Shown piece by piece: positions 1 to 9,540 of a stretch of DNA of 35,525 bases. The DNA comes from CAYRTD01 sp964595055 (lineage in GTDB: Bacteria; Bacteroidota; Bacteroidia; Bacteroidales; GCA-2748055), in assembly GCA_964595055.1 (NCBI GenBank), contig CAZQOV010000010.1, forward strand, positions 1 through 35,525, read 5' to 3'. A program made the translations under genes and the position numbers. Position 1 is the stretch's first letter, and the number at the start of each line of letters is the position of its first letter. The notes under the pieces were generated by a model. It was not told where the DNA came from and ran no database searches. It saw nothing but the letters and a program-made list of their open reading frames with translations.

Positions 1-3000
1 ACAGGATTTCTTACGCAGATCTGGTGGAAATTGGAATTTCCAATCCGGAAAACACCAGGATTTATGGCTACGGGGGGGAAAGACTGCCTGAAGACTCGAG
101 AGAAGGCAATCAAAATGAATGGATTGAAGTTCCGGTTTATTTAGAAAAGGGTCAGGATGATTTATTTAATAATGGGGATTACTTGTTGTTCTATGCCTTA
201 GGTTCAGTTGAATGGGAATACAGTGAAGCAGACAGTTATTTTCATCATGAAAAGAATCCGTATTCAGATTACGGATATTATTTTATCACTTCCGGGGATA
301 CCCCGGCAGCATCTCCGGAAGAGCACAGGAATCCAGAAACCTTACCTGATTATGTCAGTCAAAGTTATGATGCTTTTGTTTATCATGAACTGGATGATGT
401 TAATCTTATTAAATCCGGTAAAGAATGGTATGGAGAAATTTTTGATGGAACTACAGAGCGGACGTTCTCGTTTACCATTCCGTTTCTGGAGAAAGATTCT
501 CCTGTTCGCTTGAAGACAAACTTGCTGGGCCGTTCAAAAAGTGATAGCCATTACCTGATATCCCTTAATAATATTCCGATTGATACAGCCAGGATCAGAA
601 GTACAAATCTCGGGGATTATACGGCTGTTTTTGCTTATCAAAGTTCGGAAATATATTCCTTTAATTCTCTGTCTGAAAATTTAAATGTAAAGCTTGAGTT
701 TTTAAAACCTGATCCGACAGCCCAGGGATGGCTTGATTATCTTTCAATTAATGCCAGGGCTGAGCTGAATTTCTCCGGTAATCAGCTTCAATTCCGGGAT
801 CGCAGGACTTTAACCTCTTCTGTTGCAGAGTTTCAAATTGAAGGAGCAACACCCTCAATGCAGGTTTGGGAAGTATCTGAATACCCTGATATTAAACAGA
901 TTCAGGGAGTCTCAACGGGGAATAAGTTCACTTTTAAAATTAATGGTGGAAAAATCCATGAGTTCATTGCCTTTGATCCCAAAGGGGATTTTCCTGAGGT
1001 CAGCTTTGATGGGGAAAGAACAGGAAAAGTAATGAATCAAAATCTTATGGGAGGCGGGCATCCCGATCTCATTATTGTCAGTCATGAGGATTTCATTCCC
1101 CATGCTGAAGAACTCGCGGAATATCGCAGAATTCATAATGATCTGGAAGTGCTGGTGACCACCCCGCAAGAAATATACAATGAATTTTCTTCGGGCCGAC
1201 CTGATGTTACAGCCATTCGGAACTTTTTACAATATCTGTACCTGGGGGCAGGTGAGGATGAAGATCTGAAACCCCAATATTTACTTTTGTTTGGAGACGG
1301 ATCCTATATTTTTAAATCCGATAATCCTAATGATGGGAATTTTGTGCCTGCTTATCAGTCTGATAATAGTCTCTCCCCGGTTTCTTCTTTTGTAACGGAT
1401 GATTTTTACGGACTTCTGGATGAAGGTGAAGATATAAGAAGCGGGCTGCTGGATATAGGAATAGGCAGATTACCCGTTTCAAGTGTTGAGGAAGCTGAAC
1501 GTATTGTTGAAAAAATTAAGGGGTATGAATCTCCGGAAAGACAGGGAGAATGGAGAAATTCAATGGTTTTTGTCGGAGATGACGAGGATAACAATATTCA
1601 TTTCAATCAGGCGGATGAACTGGCCAGATATGTGGAGAATAATTACCCTGCTTTCAATGTGAATAAAATATTCCTGGATGCCTACCAACAGGTTTCCACA
1701 CCTGTAGGCCAGCGTTATCCGGATGTTAATAAAGCGATTAACGATCAGATTAATAAAGGAGCGCTCATCATTAACTATACCGGACATGGCGGAACGAAGG
1801 GATTGGCTGATGAGAGGATCCTCGGCGTAAATGATATACGTTCATGGAAGAATAATGGAAAGTTACCCCTTTTTATGACTGCCACCTGCGAATTTAGCCG
1901 GTTTGATGATCCCGAGCTGCTTTCTGCTGGCGAAGAGGTGATTTTAAGTCCCGGGGGAGGCGGAATAGCTCTGTTTACTACTACCAGACTCGTCTATGCA
2001 GGACCAAATCATGTATTGAATGAGAAATTTTATGAAATCGTTTTTGAAAAAAATGAGGAAAGGAAGAATTATTGCCTCGGGGATATCATGAAGTATAGCA
2101 AGAATAATGCCGGTGTAGGTATAAACAAGAGGAATTTCACCCTCTTAGGTGACCCGGCTATGCGATTGACATACCCATTTCATAATATCGTTGCCGATTC
2201 GATTAATAAATCTCTTATACGGGCGGGCCAAGATACCCTTCGTGCACTTTCGGAAGTAAGGATTGCCGGTCATATTCAGGATTCTGAAGGGAAGCTTTTG
2301 GATTCCTATAACGGTATTATTTATCCCATTGTATATGATAAACCTGCTGAACAAACTACCCTTGCTAATGACGGAGGGTCGAAAAAGACCTTCAAGGTGA
2401 GGAATAATATTTTATATAAAGGTAAGGCAACAGTGGAAGATGGATTCTTTAACTTTTCCTTTATGGTTCCCAAGGATATAAATTATGCTTATGGTCCCGG
2501 TAAGATCAGCTTTTATGCCACTGATAGCATAAGAGATGCCTCCGGAGCCTTTTTGGATTTTGTTGTCGGGGGATCTGATCCGAATCCAGAGATGGATTTT
2601 GATGGGCCAGAAGTTTCTGTTTATATGAACAATAATTTTTTTGAAGAAGGTGGAATAACCAATGAAGAACCGGTTCTTTTTGTTGAGCTTTATGATGAGC
2701 AGGGGATAAATACCACCGGCAATGGAATCGGACATGATATAACCGCTACGCTTAATGGTGACACCCAAAATAGTATTGTCCTGAATGAATATTACCAGTC
2801 AGATCTGGATAGTTACCGGAGCGGGACCATAGTTTATCCCTTGAATAATCTGGATGAAGGTAAATATTTGGTAGAGGTAAAAGTTTTTGATATTTTTAAT
2901 AATTCATCTACCGGATCAACTGAATTCGTAGTGACCAGGTCTGATGATATGCTCCTGCAGAATTTAAAAAATTACCCCAACCCCTTCAAAGAAAGCACCT

Positions 3001-3257
3001 ATTTTAGCTTTGAGCATAATAAGTCTGATCAGAATCTGGAAATTACCATCGATATTTTCGATATGAGCGGCGCTCTTGTACGCACCCTGAAAGCAAAAGA
3101 GTATGGAAGTGGTTTCCGATCTCAACCTGTTTTCTGGAATGGTAAAAATGAAAGCGGGAACCAAAGCCGTCAGGGAGTTTATCTCTACCGCATCCGAGTA
3201 TCAAGTTCAGATGGAAAAGAAGCCGTTGAAACCGGAAGATTAATTATTTTGCGTTAG
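1..3257 (+). CDS. porU: PorU, type IX secretion sortase (5' partial)
   Basis: C25 (gingipain-like) cysteine peptidase of the type IX secretion system. In the family it acts at the cell surface, removing the C-terminal sorting signal of cargo and attaching cargo to A-LPS. The frame is open to the first base of the window, so the start lies upstream; a GTG at 24 is only the first start-like codon. Numbering from that GTG, the catalytic His is H588 in TGHGG and the catalytic Cys is C622 in TATCEF, spaced as in C25 peptidases. Residues 981-1077 form a T9SS C-terminal domain beginning LKNYPNPF and ending in a beta-rich GVYLYRI segment; PorU proteins keep such a domain. About 1080 residues are visible, so probably only the signal peptide and part of the N-terminus are missing. 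porV follows on the same strand after 183 bp, the usual partnership. Confidence 0.93.
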   Translation, partial: RISYADLVEIGISNPENTRIYGYGGERLPEDSREGNQNEWIEVPVYLEKGQDDLFNNGDYLLFYALGSVEWEYSEADSYFHHEKNPYSDYGYYFITSGDTPAASPEEHRNPETLPDYVSQSYDAFVYHELDDVNLIKSGKEWYGEIFDGTTERTFSFTIPFLEKDSPVRLKTNLLGRSKSDSHYLISLNNIPIDTARIRSTNLGDYTAVFAYQSSEIYSFNSLSENLNVKLEFLKPDPTAQGWLDYLSINARAELNFSGNQLQFRDRRTLTSSVAEFQIEGATPSMQVWEVSEYPDIKQIQGVSTGNKFTFKINGGKIHEFIAFDPKGDFPEVSFDGERTGKVMNQNLMGGGHPDLIIVSHEDFIPHAEELAEYRRIHNDLEVLVTTPQEIYNEFSSGRPDVTAIRNFLQYLYLGAGEDEDLKPQYLLLFGDGSYIFKSDNPNDGNFVPAYQSDNSLSPVSSFVTDDFYGLLDEGEDIRSGLLDIGIGRLPVSSVEEAERIVEKIKGYESPERQGEWRNSMVFVGDDEDNNIHFNQADELARYVENNYPAFNVNKIFLDAYQQVSTPVGQRYPDVNKAINDQINKGALIINYTGHGGTKGLADERILGVNDIRSWKNNGKLPLFMTATCEFSRFDDPELLSAGEEVILSPGGGGIALFTTTRLVYAGPNHVLNEKFYEIVFEKNEERKNYCLGDIMKYSKNNAGVGINKRNFTLLGDPAMRLTYPFHNIVADSINKSLIRAGQDTLRALSEVRIAGHIQDSEGKLLDSYNGIIYPIVYDKPAEQTTLANDGGSKKTFKVRNNILYKGKATVEDGFFNFSFMVPKDINYAYGPGKISFYATDSIRDASGAFLDFVVGGSDPNPEMDFDGPEVSVYMNNNFFEEGGITNEEPVLFVELYDEQGINTTGNGIGHDITATLNGDTQNSIVLNEYYQSDLDSYRSGTIVYPLNNLDEGKYLVEVKVFDIFNNSSTGSTEFVVTRSDDMLLQNLKNYPNPFKESTYFSFEHNKSDQNLEITIDIFDMSGALVRTLKAKEYGSGFRSQPVFWNGKNESGNQSRQGVYLYRIRVSSSDGKEAVETGRLIILR

Positions 3258-3410
3258 AATGTAATTTTTTTCTACATAATCAGTTATTAAGTTACTGTTT
3301 AGGGTTTTTATTCTGTGAAGTTTTAAATATTATTGCTAATCAGATAATTACCTCTTAAAAAAATGTGTTAACAATTGTAATTAACAGACAGCACTTTTCG
3401 TTTTTTCTGT

Positions 3411-3418
3411 TATATTTG
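3411..3418 (+). promoter_or_regulatory. Candidate -7 element upstream of porV
   Basis: TATATTTG matches the Bacteroidota -7 consensus TAnnTTTG and lies 22 bp before the porV start codon. No good -33 TTG/TTTG is seen at the expected 19-20 bp spacing, so this is a half-supported promoter. It would give porV-ispF transcription independent of porU. Confidence 0.4.
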
Positions 3419-3440
3419 CTGTCGCAAAATGTAAAAAAGA

Positions 3441-4658
3441 ATGTTTTTTAAATTGAATTTGAAAAAATTACTTATTCTGTTTAGCATTACAGGGATACTC
3501 ATAACTGCTTCATACGGGCAGATAACTACGGGTGAACTGACCGGAGAAATAAACGTCATACAATCTGCTGTCCCTTTTTTAACCATTGCTCCTGATTCTC
3601 GATCAGGTGCTATGGGTGATGTGGGTGCTGCCACAGCTCCCGACATAAATTCGCAGCACTGGAATCCTGCGAAATATGTTTTCATGGAAGGGCAGGGAGG
3701 AGCAGCCCTTTCTTATACCCCCTGGTTGAGGAGGCTTATTCCTGATATTAATCTGGCATATCTGGTAGGATACAAAAAACTCGACGGATTACAGGCCGTC
3801 TCTGCATCATTACGATACTTTTCACTAGGTAATATAGTTTTTACGGATATCTACGGTCAGGCTCAGGGTCAATTCAACCCCAATGAGTTTGCCATTGATC
3901 TGGGATATTCCCGGCTGTTCTCTGATAATTTTTCAGGAGCAATCTTATTTCGCTTTATACGTTCAGACCTTACCGGAGGCAAATACGTTGGGGATATCGA
4001 TTCAAAGGCAGGAATAGCGGTTGCCTCCGATATTGCCTTTTATTATACCAATGATATTGATCTGGGAGTAAATGATGGACGCTTATCATTGGGTACGAAT
4101 ATCTCCAATATGGGGAATAAGATTTCTTATACCGAAACCCAGGAACCGGCTTTTCTTCCCATTAACTGGAGGCTTGGCGGAAACCTGGATATAGAAGTAG
4201 ACGATTATAATAGTTTTTCTTTTGCCCTTGACCTGAATAAACTGCTGGTACCAACGCCGCCAATTTATAGTGAAACAGACGAGTACTCGGTTCTGCATGG
4301 AATGAACCCCAATGTAAGTGTGCCATTAGGTATCCTTCAATCTTTTTATGATGCCCCAGGGGTAGAATTAGAAGATGGTACCCGGAGCGTTTTTAGAGAA
4401 GAATTACATGAAATTACCTACAGCCTGGGTGTGGAATACTGGTATCGCGAGCAGTTCGCCATCAGAGGAGGGTATTTTCATGAACACAGAAATAAAGGAA
4501 ACAGAAAGTACTTTTCTTTGGGGGTGGGTCTTAAGTTGAATGTCTTTGAGTTGGATTTTGCCTATCTTATTCCAACCTACCAGAACAATCCGCTTGCCAA
4601 TACCCTCCGTTTTACCATCGGATTTGACTTTGATAAATACCGGGCAGCCAATTATTAA
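3441..4658 (+). CDS. porV: PorV (LptO), T9SS outer-membrane shuttle protein
   Basis: FadL-like outer membrane beta-barrel of the type IX secretion system. In the family it collects cargo from the translocon and presents it to PorU in the attachment complex. It has 405 residues, close to the roughly 390 of P. gingivalis PorV. A signal peptide covers residues 1 to about 25 (basic start, hydrophobic core, ending ASYG before Q). The conserved N-terminal block follows: AVPFLTIAPDSRSGAMGDVG and then a NPAKYVF segment, both diagnostic of PorV. The rest alternates aromatic and polar residues as in transmembrane beta-strands and ends in FTIGFDFDKYRAANY. It lies between porU and ispF with only 24 bp to ispF, so the last two are probably co-transcribed. 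Confidence 0.93.
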   Translation: MFFKLNLKKLLILFSITGILITASYGQITTGELTGEINVIQSAVPFLTIAPDSRSGAMGDVGAATAPDINSQHWNPAKYVFMEGQGGAALSYTPWLRRLIPDINLAYLVGYKKLDGLQAVSASLRYFSLGNIVFTDIYGQAQGQFNPNEFAIDLGYSRLFSDNFSGAILFRFIRSDLTGGKYVGDIDSKAGIAVASDIAFYYTNDIDLGVNDGRLSLGTNISNMGNKISYTETQEPAFLPINWRLGGNLDIEVDDYNSFSFALDLNKLLVPTPPIYSETDEYSVLHGMNPNVSVPLGILQSFYDAPGVELEDGTRSVFREELHEITYSLGVEYWYREQFAIRGGYFHEHRNKGNRKYFSLGVGLKLNVFELDFAYLIPTYQNNPLANTLRFTIGFDFDKYRAANY

Positions 4659-4682
4659 TGTTTATCCGGAATTACTTTTTTT

Positions 4683-5165
4683 ATGATGAATTTTCGTATA
4701 GGCTATGGTTATGATGTGCATGCCCTTGAAAAAGGTCTTCCTTTGTGGCTTGGAGGGATAAGAATTCAACATTCTCATGGACTTGTTGGCCATTCCGATG
4801 CCGATGTTCTTCTTCATGCTATCTGTGATGCCTTGCTTGGAGCACTTGCCTTGGGAGATATTGGACAGCATTTTCCTGATACTTCCAATGAATTTAAAGG
4901 CGTGGATAGTAAGATCTTGCTAAAACAGTGTTATGATCTTGTGAGAACTGAAGGATATGTGATCGAAAATATTGATAGTACGGTAATCCTTGAGCTTCCC
5001 AGGCTCAGACCACATATCAATGAGATGCGGAATACCATTGCAAATATTATGAATACCAGCCTTAAAAATGTTTCTGTTAAAGCTACAACTACCGAGCGAC
5101 TCGGATTTGCCGGACGAAAAGAGGGCATTGCAGCTGAGGCTGTCGTTCTGTTAAAAGGGTCATGA
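4683..5165 (+). CDS. ispF: 2-C-methyl-D-erythritol 2,4-cyclodiphosphate synthase
   Basis: IspF closes the cyclic diphosphate in the MEP isoprenoid pathway, releasing CMP; it is a cytosolic homotrimer needing a divalent metal. The protein has the family's usual length (160 residues). Zinc ligands are visible as D11 and H13 in GYDVH and H45 after the HSDADV motif. The DIGQHFPDT block (residues 59-67) and the KATTTERLGFAGRKEGIAA block (133-151) form the rest of the active site and CDP pocket. Two ATG codons stand in tandem (4683 and 4686) and either could be the start. It follows porV by 24 bp. As I recall, porU-porV-ispF is a recurring gene order in Bacteroidia although IspF has no known role in secretion. 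Confidence 0.96.
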   Translation: MMNFRIGYGYDVHALEKGLPLWLGGIRIQHSHGLVGHSDADVLLHAICDALLGALALGDIGQHFPDTSNEFKGVDSKILLKQCYDLVRTEGYVIENIDSTVILELPRLRPHINEMRNTIANIMNTSLKNVSVKATTTERLGFAGRKEGIAAEAVVLLKGS

Positions 5166-5347
5166 TCTGAATTTGCACAAATTTCAGCTATAAGCATAAG
5201 AAGGGATGACATGGGGAGGACTGCAAGTTAAGGTCCAAAGCTTGCAAGCCAATGTTGATGGTCACGCCCTGATCACAATCGGCATGATGAGGAGAAACCT
5301 GTGCTTCCGGAAGAACAGGCAAAAAACATTTGAATATAAATCATTAA

Positions 5348-7288
5348 TTAATAAAAATGTATTTCCGGGAAGGTGAGCAGCCTTTTGTTAATCGTTTTAT
5401 CCAGAAAGGAAATGTCATCTTTCAAGGATTCATCATTCTCATAAAAACTGCTTAGTTTTACCAGAGAAAGAATGGACTGATAATACCTGAGCATATGAAT
5501 ATCTCTTGGATCCTCATCCCTTAGTTCCGTTTTTAAAATCCTATCCTCTAATTCCAGGAAATATTCGACGAATGCCCCTTTGGCCAGATCAGACGTTTTT
5601 TCATTTTTATAAAGATTGTCAACCAGAAAAAGATAGTAATAATTAATTCCTGTTTTAGCGGGAGGGAAATTGTGGATGAAATCCAATATCAATTTGTGTT
5701 TTCTTTGATATTCTCCCCGGTATTCTGCGGCGTAAATCTGAAAGAAGTGGGCTTCCAGTATGAGATTATAAATATTGGTCCTCGAAAAATATTCAGGTTC
5801 GGGTATTGCTAAGGTTGCATGCTCAATTAATTCATTGATTGATAATGTATCGAAGTACTGATTTTCAAACATCAAAGTGTTTTTCCCCTTTCTTTCCAGG
5901 CTGTAAAAAAGACCTTTATCAACAAGATGGTCTTTATCAAACATAGACTTGTAACGGGGTTGCATCCCCTTACTAAAATACAGCTGCCGCTTTCCGATTT
6001 GGGCGTAAATAATGTTCTGCAATAAGTAGTCTGAAAGTGAGAGATTATTCCCCCGTTTTCCGCTTTTCATAATTAAGGTATCAACAAGTCCTTCAGGAGT
6101 GAGATATTCAATTATGTATTCTCCATTAGGTAAACGAATAACGGGGTTATTATTTTCCAGCTGAAGGCTAAGTAAAAGTTGCACATTCTTAAAGGAAAGA
6201 TTATGAGGAGTTTCATCCTCTATTAACAGGGTACGTTCTGAAAGTGAAATAATTTGTTTTTTTTCATCCAGAACGTTTTTCAGGTTTCGTTCTGCATTCG
6301 TTTTACGGGTTAAAAGAATATAGTAAAGAGGATCACTTAACAGAGAAAGATTAATGATTTTGATATCTTTACGAAAACCCCTTATTTCCTGAAGCCAGAT
6401 AAGAGGGTAGGTGTCATTATCCCCATTGGTGAATAATATAGAGTTCTCTTTCAATGGAGAAAGAATCTCATGAGCATATTGCTCCCAAAATTTATGGTAT
6501 AACTGATCGGCATGAAAGGACATGAGAAACTTTTCGGCTTCTTTTTCAAATCCAAAGATCTGCAATTCATAAAAGCTGTCCATGATTTCATTGGCATATT
6601 TGATATCCATCAACCCAACCAGGGTTTTATAGTCCGGACGCCTTTCATAGAGGATCCGAAAATAATGGGATGATTTTTCAGCATATTCCAGATAAAGTTT
6701 AGCATCCCGTTTTCCTGATTCGACCCCCTGTGCCATGAAGGGATTTGAATACTGGGAATGAGACCAGAAAATATCGGAAGCTTTTTGAGCATAGGCTCTG
6801 CCAATACCATATAGCTCATTTTCAGATAGAGTGGCTATTTCCCTCTTTTCATAATGTCGGATCACATCTTCCATCCATCCGGGATAACCGTAAAAGGGAT
6901 GAATCGTAAAATCGTAAAGATCGCGATTTGAAATCAATTCTGTGATTAAGATGTCCTTGCTGGTCTTACCGGGATCAATGTAAGAAGGATATTTTTTATC
7001 CGGAGACCAGATCATGATCCTATTCGAATTAGAGGCTGACAGATATTTGGGCACAACATACCATCCCGATGGATCCCGGATAAAGTTAAAGCCAAGAAAA
7101 TGCTCGTTTCTGTATTGGTCAAGCTCAAAATTCTGTGCAAATATCCTTGCAATTTCTTTCAGCCCCGGGTATTTATATGGATCGGTAAAAATTTGTCCGT
7201 TCACCCGGATACCGGGAGAGGAAAGAATAAGGACCCACAAGAGAAAAGAAGAAAGATTATTTATGCCTATTTTGGATAGTTTTACCAT
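5348..7288 (-). CDS. Exported protein with DUF2723-like C-terminal motif
   Basis: No experimentally known function. The 646-residue protein begins with a signal peptide or single N-terminal anchor (hydrophobic residues about 13-25) and has no further membrane segment. Residues 283-317 read SILFTNGDNDTYPL...GFRKDIKIINLSLL. This closely resembles the hallmark block that follows the membrane part of DUF2723 proteins (large Bacteroidota multi-spanning proteins), from memory of that family. Residues about 155-280 are helical and could be TPR-like. The remainder is charged and helical, ending EIHFY. It may therefore be a soluble periplasmic relative of the DUF2723 C-terminal region. It is divergent from the thioredoxin gene at 7454 across 165 bp and has no partner on its own strand. 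Confidence 0.75.
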   Translation of the reverse strand: MVKLSKIGINNLSSFLLWVLILSSPGIRVNGQIFTDPYKYPGLKEIARIFAQNFELDQYRNEHFLGFNFIRDPSGWYVVPKYLSASNSNRIMIWSPDKKYPSYIDPGKTSKDILITELISNRDLYDFTIHPFYGYPGWMEDVIRHYEKREIATLSENELYGIGRAYAQKASDIFWSHSQYSNPFMAQGVESGKRDAKLYLEYAEKSSHYFRILYERRPDYKTLVGLMDIKYANEIMDSFYELQIFGFEKEAEKFLMSFHADQLYHKFWEQYAHEILSPLKENSILFTNGDNDTYPLIWLQEIRGFRKDIKIINLSLLSDPLYYILLTRKTNAERNLKNVLDEKKQIISLSERTLLIEDETPHNLSFKNVQLLLSLQLENNNPVIRLPNGEYIIEYLTPEGLVDTLIMKSGKRGNNLSLSDYLLQNIIYAQIGKRQLYFSKGMQPRYKSMFDKDHLVDKGLFYSLERKGKNTLMFENQYFDTLSINELIEHATLAIPEPEYFSRTNIYNLILEAHFFQIYAAEYRGEYQRKHKLILDFIHNFPPAKTGINYYYLFLVDNLYKNEKTSDLAKGAFVEYFLELEDRILKTELRDEDPRDIHMLRYYQSILSLVKLSSFYENDESLKDDISFLDKTINKRLLTFPEIHFY

Positions 7289-7453
7289 ACTATACTAAAA
7301 TCCGGATATTTTTCGTTGAAGTCAAACTGAATAATTAACTTAACGGGGTTAAAATATATTTTATGTTCGATTAAAAAAAGTTTCAGGAAATATACAAAGT
7401 AATTTTAATTCTCAGTCCATAATCAAAAGAAATACAAAACAAACAAAGCAAAA

Positions 7454-8866
7454 ATGAAACGAAAGGCTCTCCTGTTCTTTGTGTTATTTGCCAGCTCTTG
7501 TTTTATAGTAATTGCGCAACAATATAAGATTCAAATAACGATCCCGGACTATCACGGAAAGAGAGTCTATATTGGTATGCATCGCGGCGATGAGCATATT
7601 CTCATCGACTCTGTCCTTGTAAATAACGGGAGTATTGAGTTTTTGTTTACGGAAGAAAACATGCCCGGATTATACCGACTTTTTTTATCTGATCCTTCTC
7701 TGACTGAAGTGGCAAGAAGGAAACCCGTGTATTTTGATTTTATATTCAACAGAGAAGATATAGAGTTAATTAGTAGTTATTCATCACTCATTGATGATAT
7801 GGTTGTGCTTAGCTCAAAAGAAAATAAAAAATATTTTGATTTTTTGCGACTGAGATCCGGCTATCGTTACCATCTCAATCATTTGTTGCCATTAACGGAT
7901 ATTTATGATAGTACAGATCGTTTTTTTTCGGCGCTAAGGAAAGAGGTGTTGAAAATACAATATAATTATAACGATTCACTAGTGAAATTGGCAGATTCTG
8001 ATCCTCAAATGCTTGTTTCTTCCTTAATCGCTTTGAATAAAGAACCAGTCTATGACCCCGGAAAACCTGAGAGTCTGATCCGGTACATGCAAAATAATTA
8101 CCTGGCACCTGTATCATTTAATGATGAAAGGCTTTTGAATACGAATGCAATTACCCAAAAGATTATGGCTTATTTAAGTTTTTTCAGTGGAAAGCAGACG
8201 GGTGGGCAGGAACAGGAAAAAAAATATATGGACGCTGTTGACCGTATCATGGAGAAGGTGGCATATAACCAGGAAGTTTATGATTTTGTGCTGAATTATC
8301 TGATTGATGGTTTTGAGCAATTGCAAATGGAAAATGTGCTGGTTCATATTGCCGATCATCATCTTACGGGAGAATGTAAAACCGAAAGTGAGGAAATTGC
8401 GAAAGAAAGACTTGCAGCTTATCAGAGGATGGCCCGCGGGAATAAGGTTCCTGATGTTAGTTTATTGGATCCATTTGACACACCCCGTCGTTTGTCCTCT
8501 CTTACAAATGATATTATAATCCTGATTTTCTGGTCATCAGAATGCCACCATTGTACACATCTCCTGCCTCGTCTTTACAGTTGGTATGAAAAAGAGAAAG
8601 ATAATTATGGACTGGGGGTCTATACGGTGTCTATTGATAAAAGTCGGATTGAATGGGAGGAATTCCTGCTTATGAATGAATTGGAATGGGTCAATGTTTA
8701 TGATCCGGAAGGATGGGAAAGTCAAACTTCACAACAATATAATATTTACGCTACTCCCACCATTTTTCTCCTGGATAGCGACCTGAATATCCTTGCCAAA
8801 CCGATTTCATTCAGAGATATAAAACAGGCAGTTGAAAAGGTATCCCAGATGCAATCCGGCGGATAA
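7454..8866 (+). CDS. TlpA-like thioredoxin with DUF4369/DUF5106-like N-terminal part
   Basis: Probable periplasmic or cell-envelope thiol-disulfide protein. A signal peptide (residues 1 to about 21, ending VIAQ) is followed by a beta-rich domain (about 24-120) resembling DUF4369. A helical region (about 125-325) resembles DUF5106. The C-terminal thioredoxin fold (about 332-465) has the redox motif CHHC (C364, C367) and the cis-Pro motif ATPT (P435). These multidomain TlpA proteins are typical of Bacteroidota; substrates are generally unknown, and roles range from cytochrome c maturation to disulfide reduction. The gene stands alone, with a divergent neighbour upstream and 195 bp before the next + strand gene. 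The ATG at 7454 fits the signal peptide well. Confidence 0.88.
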   Translation: MKRKALLFFVLFASSCFIVIAQQYKIQITIPDYHGKRVYIGMHRGDEHILIDSVLVNNGSIEFLFTEENMPGLYRLFLSDPSLTEVARRKPVYFDFIFNREDIELISSYSSLIDDMVVLSSKENKKYFDFLRLRSGYRYHLNHLLPLTDIYDSTDRFFSALRKEVLKIQYNYNDSLVKLADSDPQMLVSSLIALNKEPVYDPGKPESLIRYMQNNYLAPVSFNDERLLNTNAITQKIMAYLSFFSGKQTGGQEQEKKYMDAVDRIMEKVAYNQEVYDFVLNYLIDGFEQLQMENVLVHIADHHLTGECKTESEEIAKERLAAYQRMARGNKVPDVSLLDPFDTPRRLSSLTNDIIILIFWSSECHHCTHLLPRLYSWYEKEKDNYGLGVYTVSIDKSRIEWEEFLLMNELEWVNVYDPEGWESQTSQQYNIYATPTIFLLDSDLNILAKPISFRDIKQAVEKVSQMQSGG

Positions 8867-9061
8867 GCCCGATGCATTTCACCTTTTTTATTTATAATTT
8901 CACATTAAACAAACGGGTCATTGCCCGATTAAAAAAGATATCCCGTATTTTAATTCATGGAGAGGATATATTCCGGTTTTTTTTAACGAATTTGTAACAA
9001 GTACCGATGTTGGTTACGAGAATTAATTTTTTTGTTTCCGTCATGTAACCATAATACCTGA

Positions 9062-9532
9062 ATGCTTGTTATCATGAGTAAAAAATATTTGGCTATGAGA
9101 AATTTCACAATGATTTGGGGTTTATTGTTATTTGGTATACCTGCTATATCTCAGGATTATTCAAGTCTGAGGGTAGAGGTAGAAGGCCTGCGTAATAATG
9201 AAGGAAAATTGAGTATAACCTTGTTCAATAGCCCTGAGGGATTTCCTGAAGATATTAGGAATGCTTATCAATGGAGAACCTTAGAATTGAGTGAAAAGAA
9301 GCCGGTTTTTCTTTTTAATGATCTTCCTGCAGGTGAATATGCTTATGCCATTTTACATGATGAAGATGGCAATGGAGAGATGAAGAAAAACCTGCTTGGG
9401 ATTCCCCGGGAAGGATTCGGTTTTTCGAATAATTATGAACCCAAAATCAAAAATCCTTCATTTAAAGATGCTTCCTTTTATCTTAGAAAGGGAAGCAAGG
9501 CTCACCATAAAATTGAAATCTTATATTTTTAG
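9062..9532 (+). CDS. DUF2141-type exported protein
   Basis: Small secreted or periplasmic protein resembling DUF2141; function unknown. After a hydrophobic leader ending AISQ, the sequence shows the usual layout: LRVEVEGLRNNEGKLSITLFNS near the start, a central FNDLPAGEYAYAILHDEDGNGEM block, and a C-terminal strand ending KIEILYF. The DEDGNGEMKKN segment looks like an acidic, possibly Ca-binding loop, typical of the family. The start is uncertain: in-frame ATG codons at 9062, 9074 and 9095 all precede the hydrophobic core, and 9095 (MRNFTM) gives the most typical signal peptide. Its stop lies 8 bp from the end of the convergent SDR gene. Confidence 0.8.
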   Translation: MLVIMSKKYLAMRNFTMIWGLLLFGIPAISQDYSSLRVEVEGLRNNEGKLSITLFNSPEGFPEDIRNAYQWRTLELSEKKPVFLFNDLPAGEYAYAILHDEDGNGEMKKNLLGIPREGFGFSNNYEPKIKNPSFKDASFYLRKGSKAHHKIEILYF

Positions 9533-9540
9533 GCTTTAGC

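Noticed and set aside
3375..3418. TTG at 3375 as a -33 box for the porV promoter
   Set aside because: The spacing to TATATTTG is 33 bp, far from the 19-20 bp expected.
5166..5347. Slightly GC-richer spacer after ispF as a possible small RNA or gene remnant
   Set aside because: No hairpin with a T-tract and no convincing frame; an AATTTG-CA-CAAATT dyad near 5171 is too short to interpret.
9011..9051. TGGTTAC...GTAACCA inverted repeat before the DUF2141-like gene
   Set aside because: Only 7 bp with a 27-bp centre; likely chance and without support from a promoter match.
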